Shown here: in pieces, positions 1 to 6,233 of the stretch
Numbering within the stretch: the stretch's first letter is position 1
Layout of the letters: each line of letters begins with the position of its first letter
NCBI GenBank assembly: GCA_007121975.1
Contig: SKJO01000321.1
Coordinates: 1-7,781, forward strand
Origin: Nitriliruptoraceae bacterium
GTDB taxonomy: Bacteria > Actinomycetota > Nitriliruptoria > Nitriliruptorales > Nitriliruptoraceae
DNA length: 7,781 nucleotides
Direction: 5' to 3'
Made by a program: the position numbers and the translations under genes
The notes under the pieces: model-generated
Told to the model about the DNA's origin: nothing
The model's database searches: none
The model's input: the letters and a program-made list of their open reading frames with translations, nothing else

Positions 1-37
1 GCAGCGCCGCCGGGTCCGCGCAGCCGGCCGGTCCTGG

Positions 38-52
38 GCGCACGACGTGCGC
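38..52. repeat. 7-bp inverted repeat at the edge of the tandem array
   Basis: GCGCACG (38-44) and CGTGCGC (46-52) form a perfect inverted repeat around a single central base. It overlaps the start of the first tandem repeat copy. The other copies lack the left arm, so the dyad is unique to the array boundary. It could be a protein-binding site or simply chance in GC-rich DNA. Confidence 0.3.
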
Positions 53-219
53 TGACGCGTGTTCCGGGCCGGTCAGCCCGGCCGAAGGCGGTGGGAACGT
101 GCGCTGACGCGTGTTCCGGGCCGGTCAGCCCGGCTGGCGAGGCAGAAACGTGCGCTGACGCGTGTTTCGGGCCGGTCAGCCCGGCCGATGGCGGTGGGAA
201 CGTGCGCTGACGCGTGTTC
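45..219. repeat. Tandem repeat array, about 52-bp period, 3.4 copies, hairpin in each full copy
   Basis: Copies begin at 45, 97, 148 and 200, giving periods of 52, 51 and 52 bp. Each starts with ACGTGCGCTGACGCGTGTT and continues into a CCGGGC-CGGTCA-GCCCGG stem-loop, then a 13-base linker. The stem-loops lie at 64-81, 116-133 and 167-184. The fourth copy stops after about 20 bases, before the stem. Linkers 1 and 3 are nearly identical (GAAGGCGGTGGGA and GATGGCGGTGGGA), while linker 2 differs. In copy 3 the first stem base is T instead of C, which keeps a G.T wobble pair. The array lies upstream of the 489 gene, in DNA without a credible reading frame. It may be a clustered binding site, a REP-like extragenic repeat or a terminator cluster of an upstream gene. 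Confidence 0.85.
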
Positions 220-488
220 ACCGCAGCCGGCAACTCCTCCGAGGCGGCAGCCGCTCGCCGGCAGCCGAAGGATGCACATGACGTCGCCGTTGGCAGATGG
301 ATGCGGCCAGGCGCGCAGTCATCAGTGCCCGAGCGGCCACGTTGCGTTGCTCTGCGCTCCTTCAGGTGCCTAGGATCGGCCGACAGGTACAGCAGCGACG
401 CCGCGGGCGCCGGGCTGCAGGGTGACTCGACGGGCGGCAGGTCGTTGCATGCTTGCTGTTCTCTCGACCGATTGGCGCGGAGGCCTCC
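220..488. other. Non-coding leader upstream of the 489 gene
   Basis: No reading frame here has a convincing ribosome binding site or coding pattern. The frames that are open run into the 489 gene in the wrong phase. Apart from the possible promoter around 347-376 and the ribosome binding site at 479-483, I see no RNA gene and no strong hairpin. Confidence 0.6.
347..376 (+). promoter_or_regulatory. Possible sigma-70-type promoter for the 489 gene
   Basis: TTGCTC (347-352) and TAGGAT (371-376) are separated by 18 bases. The -35 box matches the TTG core, and the -10 box keeps the TA...AT pattern usual for actinobacterial housekeeping promoters. Transcription would begin near 383 and give a leader of about 105 bases. 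This is a motif match only, and such matches also arise by chance. Confidence 0.3.
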
Positions 489-2006
489 ATGTCCGACACC
501 CAGCAGGCCGTGGGCGCTCCAGAGCAGGAGCAGGAGGTCGATCAGACCCCACAGACCGACGTGCAGGTCGAAGAGGACCAGCAGGAGCAGGGTGGCGGCG
601 AGGCCCCCGGGGACGTCAAGACCTTCCAGTCGATGCTCACGCTCAACGAGCTGCTCTTCGAGGGGTCGACCCAGCTGCTCGAGGTTGCCAGCGCCCAGGC
701 TGCCAACGAGGCCAAGGGGACGAGTGAGGCCAAGCAGTCTCTGCAGGGGCTCAGGAACGCCGTCGATCCGGTTCAGGCCCGCGTCAAGGAACAGAAGGCC
801 AAGCTCGAGGAGCTGATCGCCCAGAGGGCGACGGTGCCCAACCTCATGGCCTCGGACGAGCTCGAGGCCGCCCACGCGAAGAACCAGGAGACGTCCCGGC
901 TGCTGTCGGAGGACGCGAAGAAGCTCGGCATCAAGGCCTACCAGGGCGAGGCCCCCAAGATCGCCGAGGAGTGGTTCGCCGTCGCGGACAAGCTCCACGA
1001 GGCCAAGCAGGTCGTCTTCGACGTGCCCTTCGCCAAGAACCGCGGCCTGGTCGCCGAGACGGTGGACGAGACCATCATGGGGGTCGACCGGTCCACCGTG
1101 GGCCGGGCGCTGGTCTCGGTCGGCAGCAGCATCGTCTCCGTGGTGGGGCACATCAAGGGTGCGGCGTTCGAGGCGACCAAGAACGTGCTCAGCGGCGTGT
1201 TCGGGATCCTCTCGGGCCTGCTGGGCGTCGTGGTGGGTGTCGTCGGCTACCTCAAGGGTGCCAGGAACGAGAAGATCCTCAAGGAGCTCGGCACGACCCT
1301 GCCCGAGAAGCGTTGGCGGGAGTACGCGCAGGCGGCCCAGATCCGCACCGAGGATGCCAAGGCCGACGGCATCAAGGAGATCGTCAGCGGCCTGGGCGGG
1401 CTCGCGCTGGGCATCCTGGCGGTGGTCACGGCGGCGTCGGGCCCCTTCGCGCTGATCGCCGGGCTGTCGATGGCCGTGGCCGGGCTGGCCTACGTGGGCA
1501 TCAAGTGGCTGCTGGGCAAGATCCGCAAGGCCAACAAGATCAAGGCCATGGCCCGCGAGCGGGTCGAGGACTGGATCGAAACGGTCAACGACAACCAGCT
1601 GTCACATGACGGCGACCCGACCGCCCGGATGCTGCTCGAGGACATGGCCCCGGACAAGTTCGCGGCTGCGGTCAAGGCAGCTCGCGCGAGCTATGCCAAG
1701 AAGCCGGCCGACGGCTACCGCAAGCACCTGCGCCAGCACATGACCAAGACCACGCTGTTCGGTTCGAAGACCTTCTTCGAGGAACTGAGCGCGAACATCA
1801 AGGCCACGGTCGAGGTCGAGCGTCAGGCCACGGCCCACGAGATGCTCACGGCGTTCCTCGGGGGTCCGCCGTCCGTCGAGGGCCGGCTGCACGGCTTCTT
1901 CGAGACCATGGGGTTGAACCCGGACACCCTGCGCAAGGACGCGTTGGCCGGAAAGAGCCAGAAGTCGGTGGACCGCATCGCCACCAAGCTCGAGATCCAG
2001 GAGTAG
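489..2006 (+). CDS. Unrecognised 505-residue protein with two glycine-rich hydrophobic segments; candidate membrane-active CIS cargo
   Basis: I do not recognise the family. The start is placed at ATG 489 because GGAGG (479-483) lies five bases upstream; an in-frame ATG at 453 adds 12 residues without a comparable site. Residues 1-45 are Glu/Gln/Asp-rich and probably disordered. Residues about 50-200 look helical and charged, with coiled-coil-like Glu/Lys/Ala/Leu patterns. Residues 234-256 are hydrophobic and glycine-rich, and 298-338 form a second hydrophobic stretch that could be a helical hairpin (298-317 and 319-338, Gly-Pro between). The remainder is charged and helical, ending in a region rich in Lys and Glu. 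There is no N-terminal signal peptide. Soluble flanks around Gly/Ala-rich hydrophobic helices are seen in pore-forming toxins and type III translocators, so a CIS-delivered membrane effector is possible by inference. An integral membrane or structural accessory role is the alternative. It is transcribed separately from the tail genes, convergent with the next gene. Confidence 0.9.
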   Translation: MSDTQQAVGAPEQEQEVDQTPQTDVQVEEDQQEQGGGEAPGDVKTFQSMLTLNELLFEGSTQLLEVASAQAANEAKGTSEAKQSLQGLRNAVDPVQARVKEQKAKLEELIAQRATVPNLMASDELEAAHAKNQETSRLLSEDAKKLGIKAYQGEAPKIAEEWFAVADKLHEAKQVVFDVPFAKNRGLVAETVDETIMGVDRSTVGRALVSVGSSIVSVVGHIKGAAFEATKNVLSGVFGILSGLLGVVVGVVGYLKGARNEKILKELGTTLPEKRWREYAQAAQIRTEDAKADGIKEIVSGLGGLALGILAVVTAASGPFALIAGLSMAVAGLAYVGIKWLLGKIRKANKIKAMARERVEDWIETVNDNQLSHDGDPTARMLLEDMAPDKFAAAVKAARASYAKKPADGYRKHLRQHMTKTTLFGSKTFFEELSANIKATVEVERQATAHEMLTAFLGGPPSVEGRLHGFFETMGLNPDTLRKDALAGKSQKSVDRIATKLEIQE

Positions 2007-2010
2007 CGCG

Positions 2011-2427
2011 TCACTCAGGCAGCAGCCGCTGCGTGGTCGGGACCACCGCGAGGTAGACCACCACGTGGGTCGCGGCCAGCAGCAGGCGGGTTGCCATCGT
2101 GACCTCGTCGGGCTGCGCGAGCAGGGGAAGCATCGACACCACCAGCACGACCACCGCGGTGGCCGTGAACGCACGCCGGGGGTTGGGCAACCGGACCATG
2201 GCGCGGGCCACGCCGGCCGCGCCGGCTGCCGCGATCAGGGCGAGTACGAAGAAGTTGGCGGCGGGCATCGCGGCCACCCCCGTGCCGGGCAGGTCCACCT
2301 CCGGGTCGACGCCGAGCCAGACCCCGAGCAGCCACACGAGGTACGCGGCACCGCCAGCGACCACGCCGGCGCCGATCGCGGTGCCGATCACCGCCGCCGG
2401 GGTCGGGGGTTGCGAAGCCTGTTGCAT
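2011..2427 (-). CDS. DUF6069-like four-helix integral membrane protein
   Basis: This 138-residue protein starts at ATG 2427 (minus strand), preceded by AGGAG (2434-2438) at a normal distance; longer in-frame extensions lack a ribosome site and read as non-coding. Four hydrophobic segments are visible at residues about 13-39, 56-74, 87-104 and 111-130. The short basic loop NPRR (82-85) follows helix 2, and His121 lies in the last helix. Length, helix spacing, the LGVD motif after helix 1 and the final histidine helix resemble the actinobacterial DUF6069 family, whose function is unknown; this is from memory, not a search. The gene is convergent with the 489 gene, with only four bases between the stop codons, and divergent from the lipoprotein gene. 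Its link with the injection system may be only positional. Confidence 0.85.
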   Translation of the reverse strand: MQQASQPPTPAAVIGTAIGAGVVAGGAAYLVWLLGVWLGVDPEVDLPGTGVAAMPAANFFVLALIAAAGAAGVARAMVRLPNPRRAFTATAVVVLVVSMLPLLAQPDEVTMATRLLLAATHVVVYLAVVPTTQRLLPE

Positions 2428-2734
2428 CGGGTGCTCCTGCCGGACGGCGGCAGCGCCGGTCGATGGTTCGTGCGGCCGCTCTCGTTCCCGGCAGCCTACT
2501 GGGGTCGTGTGCCGGCCCGGAGAGGCAGCTGCCGGGGACAGCGGCAGAAACGCTGAAAGAAATCTCGTGCGTTGCGCGCACCTGACATCTAAAGTCTCCC
2601 AAGTTCGGTCGAAGGGAAGGGCGGACGACGCCGCGCAGTCGACGTCCCCCCTCGCAGGCCTTCGCGCAACGCAACGGATCGACCGCAGAGAGTCCTTCGC
2701 CTGGGTGGCTGCGTCACCTGGATATGGGAGGTAC
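2428..2734. other. Divergent intergenic region with small dyads
   Basis: This region should carry the promoters of both the minus-strand membrane gene and the lipoprotein/PAAR-like pair. I could not find a convincing -10/-35 pair. Visible dyads are CTGCCG-N5-CGGCAG (2437-2453), CTGCCG-N7-CGGCAG (2529-2547) and GTGCG-TTGCG-CGCAC (2567-2581). The last sits next to a locally AT-richer stretch (2585-2593), the likeliest area for promoter melting. The first overlaps two bases of the ribosome binding site of the minus-strand gene. Confidence 0.45.
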
Positions 2735-3328
2735 GTGAGAACGCCTGCACAGCAGTTGATGACGGGGGCGCTCGTCGCTGCCCTGCTGCTGACCGGCTGC
2801 GGGGACGACGAAGCCCTGCGCGACGAGGACGGTCGCATCACCGAGGCCGGCAACGTCAACGTGTTCGAACTGCGCCCGGGCGACTGTCTCGATCCGGACC
2901 CGGAGCTCAGCGGCACGACCGACGAGATGCCGGTGGTGCCCTGCGAAGAGCCGCATCTGCAGGAGGTCTTCGCGATCCTCGAGCACCCCGACGACGCCTA
3001 CCCCGGGGCGGCGGCCGTGGCCGAGTGGGCGGACGCGGCCTGCTCAGGTGCGCTGCAGGAGGAGCTCGGCCTCGGCCTCGACGACGGCGTGTTCTTCAGC
3101 TACCTGCTGCCCACCTTCGATGGCTGGAACCTCGACCGGGCAGACCGGGAGATCATCTGCGTGCTCGTGTTCCCCGACCGTGAGGCAGCGGTGGGCTCGG
3201 TCGTCGAGGGGACCCTGATCATCCCGCGGGTGGAACCGGCGCCGCCCCGCCCCGACGAGGAGCAGGGCGACAACGGCGACGATGTCCCCGAAGGCGGCGA
3301 CGATGACGGCGAGGAGGTGGGGGCCTGA
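2735..3328 (+). CDS. Secreted lipoprotein with a septum-formation-type domain
   Basis: The 197-residue product has a short lipoprotein signal: hydrophobic residues about 11-20 and the lipobox LTGC, with Cys22 as the predicted lipidated residue. It should be anchored outside the cytoplasmic membrane. The mature part has GDC at 49-51, VPCEEPH at 68-74, and Cys residues at 51, 70, 103 and 142, which could form two disulfides. The GDC...VPC..PH..EV arrangement matches the actinobacterial Septum_form domain (PF13845) as I remember it; its biochemical role is not established. The tail after about residue 165 is Pro-rich and then strongly acidic (Asp/Glu/Gly). The GTG start at 2735 has GGGAGG (2726-2731) only three bases away, which is short; GTG 2705 is an alternative that adds ten residues including an Arg. 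The stop overlaps the start of the DUF4280 gene, so the two are probably cotranslated. Confidence 0.85.
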   Translation: MRTPAQQLMTGALVAALLLTGCGDDEALRDEDGRITEAGNVNVFELRPGDCLDPDPELSGTTDEMPVVPCEEPHLQEVFAILEHPDDAYPGAAAVAEWADAACSGALQEELGLGLDDGVFFSYLLPTFDGWNLDRADREIICVLVFPDREAAVGSVVEGTLIIPRVEPAPPRPDEEQGDNGDDVPEGGDDDGEEVGA

Positions 3329-3717
3329 TGGGCCAACTCGTGGTCAACGGCGCACAGCTGCTGTGCACGATGGGCGCCGCCCCCTCGGCGATGGTGGTGC
3401 TGCCCGTCGCGCGCAGCATGGGCGTGACCCAGCCGGCCGCCTCGATCATGGACAACAAGCCGATGCTCAACATCCCGCCGTTCGGGATGTGCATGTCGCT
3501 GTCCAACCCGACGGTCGCCAGCGCCACCTCGGCGGCCTTGGGGGTGCTCACGCCGATGCCCTGCACCCCGAACGTCGTGGCCCCGTGGGCGCCGGGCAGC
3601 CCCACCGTCATGGTCGGCGGCAACCCTGCGCTCAACAACACCTCGAAGGCGATGTGCATGTTCGGCGGGGCGATCTCCGTGGTCGTCCCGGGACAGTTCA
3701 CGGTGATGGTGCCGTGA
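3328..3717 (+). CDS. DUF4280 PAAR-like spike-tip protein
   Basis: The 129-residue protein fits the DUF4280 family, PAAR-like proteins that sharpen the spike of contractile systems and can recruit effectors. Visible marks are the N-terminal GQLVVNGAQLLCTMG, PFGMC at 51-55, PCTP at 78-81, W87, VGGNPAL (96-102), CMFGG (110-114) and GQF near the end. Cys13, 55, 79 and 110 are spread along the chain and could bind metal or form disulfides. Length and Gly/Pro/Met-rich beta composition are normal for the family. There is no signal peptide and no C-terminal toxin extension, so this is a bare tip rather than a fused effector. ATG 3328 overlaps the lipoprotein stop (TGATG), with GGAGG inside that gene (3313-3317). 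It lies ahead of the sheath gene rather than in the baseplate cluster. Confidence 0.88.
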   Translation: MGQLVVNGAQLLCTMGAAPSAMVVLPVARSMGVTQPAASIMDNKPMLNIPPFGMCMSLSNPTVASATSAALGVLTPMPCTPNVVAPWAPGSPTVMVGGNPALNNTSKAMCMFGGAISVVVPGQFTVMVP

Positions 3718-3790
3718 GCGGACCTCGACCCCCCACCATCGAATCGACCTCGACCGGCGGCGCTGCTTGGATGCGGTGCCCCCGGTTGCC

Positions 3791-3808
3791 GGCTGGCCTC
3801 GGCCAGCC
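3791..3808. terminator. GC-rich hairpin after the PAAR-like gene
   Basis: GGCTGGC (3791-3797) and GCCAGCC (3802-3808) form a perfect 7-bp stem with a CTCG loop. There is no T-run, as is common for hairpins in GC-rich actinobacteria. It may end transcription of the lipoprotein/PAAR-like pair or slow read-through into the sheath gene. Confidence 0.4.
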
Positions 3809-3813
3809 ACCAG

Positions 3814-3833
3814 CGCTGACCGTCCGGTCAGCG
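3814..3833. promoter_or_regulatory. Perfect 20-bp dyad resembling a TetR-family operator
   Basis: CGCTGACCG and CGGTCAGCG are exact inverted repeats around a central TC. The core TGACCGTCCGGTCA matches the ACCGNCCGGT type of palindrome bound by many actinobacterial TetR/AcrR regulators. It lies 71 bases upstream of the sheath start in a non-coding leader, so it could control the structural operon. No TetR gene is present in the window. The same bases could fold as an RNA hairpin. Confidence 0.45.
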
Positions 3834-3904
3834 AACCGCAGGAGCGAGCCCGGTGCCCTCCGGGCCGACCAGCACACGGGTGAGACCACAACCCGGAGGA
3901 TCAC

Positions 3905-5485
3905 ATGCCCAGTTACTTGACCCCAGGTGTCTACATCGAGGAGGTGCCCTCGGGCTCGGCCTCGCTGTCGGCCGGCGCGACCGCGATCGCCGCCTTCGTC
4001 GGCTTCACCGAGAAGGCGCCATCCGACGACCCGACGGATCCGGACGGGCTCAAGCCTCGTCTGGTGACCAGTTGGACCCAGTACGAGTCGCTGTACGGAG
4101 GTTTCGTGCCCGGGGCCATGCTGCCGCACTCGGTGTACGGCTGGTTCCTCAACGGCGGCTCGGTCTGCTACATCGTGCGCATCCCGCACAACAAGCCCTC
4201 CGAGGACCCGGGTCAGCTCGCGCTGCCGGCCGCCGACCGCGCCATCGGGGAGGTCCTTTCGTTCGAGTCGGTCGGTCCCGCCGACGGCATCAGCGTGGCG
4301 GTCGATCCTGCGGAGCCCGAGCCCACCGAGGACGGCTCCGACCCCGAGCCCGTCTTCGATCTGAGCGTGCTGCAGGACGGCGCGGTCGTGGAGAGCTACG
4401 AGTCGCTGACGATCTCGCCGGGCGACAACAACGTCGTCGACACCGTCAACGAGGCCTCGTCGCGGGTCAAGGTGGCCGTCAAGGTCGAGATCACCGACGA
4501 CCTCGACCTCACCCTCGCGCAGCCCAAGGCCGGCCTGTATGCCCTCGAGCCAGCACCGCGCGAACCGTTGGAGGTCAAGGCCCCGGCCTTCGCCGGCTCG
4601 GAGAGCAAGCGCCACGGCATCAACGGACTGGTCATCGCCGACGACGTCACCATGGTGCTCGTGCCCGACCTGATCACCGCCGCCACCAAGGAAGACGGCT
4701 CGGTCGACCTCGGCATGTGGAAGTCGGTGCAGACCGCGCTGATCAACCACTGCGAGGCGCAGGCCAACCGCATGGCCATCCTCGATGCGCCCCCGGGCAT
4801 GAGTGTGCAGCAGATCAAGGAGTGGCGCTCCGACGTCGCGATGTACGACTCCGCGTTCGCGGTGCTGTACTACCCGTGGATCAAGGTCGCCAACCCGGCA
4901 CCGACCAACGGTGACGACGAGATCCTGGTCCCGCCAGGCGGGCACATGGCCGGCCTGTGGGCCCGGGTCGACGAGACCCGCGGGGTGTGGAAGGCCCCGG
5001 CCAACGAGATCGTGCGCGGCGCGCTCGATGTCGAGCTGCCCATCACGAAGGCCGAGCAGGGGCTGCTCAACCCCATCGGCATCAACTGCATCCGCCCGTT
5101 CGGGACCCGCGGCATCCGCGTGTGGGGTGCCCGCACGCTGTCGTCGGACACCGACTGGCGCTACATCAACGTGCGTCGGCTGTTCAACATGGTCGAACAG
5201 GCCATCATGGACGGCACCCAGTGGGTGGTCTTCGAGCCCAACGACCAGCGACTGTGGGAGGGCGTCAAGCGCACCGTCAGCGGGTTCCTCCGCGGACTGT
5301 GGCGCGACGGCGCGCTGTTCGGCGCCAGCGCCGACCAGGCCTTCTTCGTCAAGTGCGACGCCGAGAACAACCCCCCCGAGTCGATCGATGAGGGCAAGTT
5401 GATCGTCGAGGTGGGTATCGCTCCGGTCAAGCCGGCCGAGTTCGTGATCTTCCGCATCAGTCAGATCAAGGACTCTTCGGCCTGA
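3905..5485 (+). CDS. Contractile tail sheath protein
   Basis: This 526-residue protein is a phage tail sheath homologue. It polymerises around the inner tube and contracts to drive the tube into a target membrane. The N-terminus has the sheath signature PGVYIEEV (7-14) followed by AFVGFTEKAP, which supplies part of the strand exchange between neighbouring subunits. Residues about 111-225 are an acidic, variable insertion likely exposed on the outside. The conserved core resumes at about 230, and the C-terminal domain (about 392-526) has the family features RPFGTRGIRVWGARTLSSD, WRYINVRRL (418-426) and a final beta strand with EFVIFRISQ. The length is within the usual range for CIS sheaths. GGAGG (3895-3899) lies five bases before ATG 3905. 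Hairpins at 5493-5543 separate it from the tube gene. Confidence 0.96.
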   Translation: MPSYLTPGVYIEEVPSGSASLSAGATAIAAFVGFTEKAPSDDPTDPDGLKPRLVTSWTQYESLYGGFVPGAMLPHSVYGWFLNGGSVCYIVRIPHNKPSEDPGQLALPAADRAIGEVLSFESVGPADGISVAVDPAEPEPTEDGSDPEPVFDLSVLQDGAVVESYESLTISPGDNNVVDTVNEASSRVKVAVKVEITDDLDLTLAQPKAGLYALEPAPREPLEVKAPAFAGSESKRHGINGLVIADDVTMVLVPDLITAATKEDGSVDLGMWKSVQTALINHCEAQANRMAILDAPPGMSVQQIKEWRSDVAMYDSAFAVLYYPWIKVANPAPTNGDDEILVPPGGHMAGLWARVDETRGVWKAPANEIVRGALDVELPITKAEQGLLNPIGINCIRPFGTRGIRVWGARTLSSDTDWRYINVRRLFNMVEQAIMDGTQWVVFEPNDQRLWEGVKRTVSGFLRGLWRDGALFGASADQAFFVKCDAENNPPESIDEGKLIVEVGIAPVKPAEFVIFRISQIKDSSA

Positions 5486-5492
5486 TCGGTAC

Positions 5493-5518
5493 CGCCCGGC
5501 CCGCCATCGGGCCGGGCG
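5493..5518. terminator. 10-bp perfect hairpin after the sheath gene
   Basis: CGCCCGGCCC (5493-5502) pairs with GGGCCGGGCG (5509-5518) around a six-base loop, seven bases after the sheath stop codon. No T-run follows. It is probably a partial terminator or an RNA-stabilising element that sets sheath against tube expression. Confidence 0.6.
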
Positions 5519-5523
5519 TGGCT

Positions 5524-5543
5524 CGTGCCGCACCCGCGGCACG
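5524..5543. terminator. Second hairpin, 8-bp stem, between sheath and tube
   Basis: CGTGCCGC (5524-5531) pairs exactly with GCGGCACG (5536-5543) around an ACCC loop, five bases after the first hairpin. The two may act together as a tandem attenuator. Confidence 0.45.
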
Positions 5544-5634
5544 GGTCTGGGTCATCGCCTACCGGCAGTGGCCTCCAGCTAGGACAGGACGAGGACCAAG
5601 ACGGGCCCAGGGCCCATAAGGAGGTGTCGCCGCC

Positions 5635-6078
5635 ATGGAAGAGGCGAACGACGGGTATTTCGAGTACATGGGATCACTGTTCTCGCTCGAGATCGAGGGC
5701 GTGGAGATCGGCCGGTTCACCGGCGTCGCCGGTCTGGGTTATGAGACCGAGGTCGTCGAGTTCCAGGACACGCTGCTCAGCGGCAAGATCGTGACGCGCA
5801 AGCGTCCCGGTCGCATCAAGTACAAGGACATCACCCTCAAGCGCGGCCTGTCCGAGGACAACGCGCTCGTGGACTGGTACCAGACCGTGCTCGACGGCGC
5901 GGTTGAGCGGCACAACGGCTCGATCATCATGTACGGCACGGCCGGCGAGGAAGTCGGCCGCTGGAACTTCGAGAACGCCTGGATCAGCTCGTGGACGGCG
6001 TCCGACATGGATGCCGGCGCGGACGAGATCGTGATCGAGGAGATCACCATCGTCCACGAGTACCTCGAGCGCGCCTGA
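5635..6078 (+). CDS. Inner tail tube protein 1 (gp19/Hcp-like)
   Basis: The 147-residue protein belongs to the T4 gp19-like tube family. Subunits form hexameric rings that stack into the tube inside the sheath. The signature is visible: FSLEIEGVEIGRFTGVAGL (16-34), then a beta strand with VVEFQDT, and KDITLKRGLSEDNALVDWY in the middle, followed by paired strands and the final EEITIVHEYLE. ATG 5635 has an excellent ribosome site, AAGGAGGTG (5618-5626), eight bases upstream, consistent with high expression of a major structural protein. The gene stands between two hairpin-containing gaps, so its level may be set separately from the sheath and the downstream assembly genes. Confidence 0.93.
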   Translation: MEEANDGYFEYMGSLFSLEIEGVEIGRFTGVAGLGYETEVVEFQDTLLSGKIVTRKRPGRIKYKDITLKRGLSEDNALVDWYQTVLDGAVERHNGSIIMYGTAGEEVGRWNFENAWISSWTASDMDAGADEIVIEEITIVHEYLERA

Positions 6079-6140
6079 TCGCCCCGTCGTCGGGAGCGCC
6101 GCCGCGGTGACCGCACCGCACGGCACCCTGACCAGCACGA

Positions 6141-6182
6141 CCGTCCGGGTCCGTCGGCACCACGTCCGACGGGCCCGGGTGG
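6141..6182. terminator. Long 17-bp stem-loop after tube gene 1
   Basis: Bases 6141-6157 pair with 6166-6182 around an eight-base loop. The inner 7 bp (CCGTCGG/CCGACGG) are perfect, and the outer stem continues through CCGGG/CCCGG with three G.T wobbles. This is the strongest secondary structure in the window. A smaller hairpin, GCGGTG-ACCG-CACCGC, lies at 6104-6119. No T-run follows, so it could be a weak terminator or a 3'-end stabiliser that leaves tube mRNA more abundant than the downstream genes. Confidence 0.6.
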
Positions 6183-6233
6183 CCCCACCCCCGTGGCGGG
6201 ACCCGCCACCCACCACACCACCCAGGAGCTGCC

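Noticed and set aside
45..219. CRISPR array
   Set aside because: Linkers are only 13 bases and two are nearly identical, so they are not spacers; there are too few copies and no cas genes.
214..816. 200-codon + strand frame at the start of the window
   Set aside because: Its product is Arg/Ser/Pro-rich, as expected for an out-of-phase reading; it overlaps the 489 gene in the wrong frame.
971..1609. 212-codon + strand frame inside the 489 gene
   Set aside because: Gly/Arg/Gln-rich out-of-phase shadow of the 489 frame.
2015..2674. Overlapping 219-codon minus-strand frame
   Set aside because: Out of phase with the hydrophobic four-helix product and Arg/Gly-rich; a shadow.
2099..2734. In-frame upstream extension of the lipoprotein gene
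   Set aside because: It would bury the lipoprotein signal, runs antisense through the DUF6069-like gene and has no ribosome site; the GTG at 2735 fits better.
3282..3920. 212-codon + strand frame across the PAAR-like gene
   Set aside because: Shadow frame; the DUF4280 family pattern is clear in the other frame.
3698..5542. 614-codon open frame on the minus strand opposite the sheath gene
   Set aside because: It is a shadow of the high-GC sheath coding sequence; its product is His/Arg/Gly/Asp-rich with no domain pattern, and the + strand frame is a clear sheath protein.
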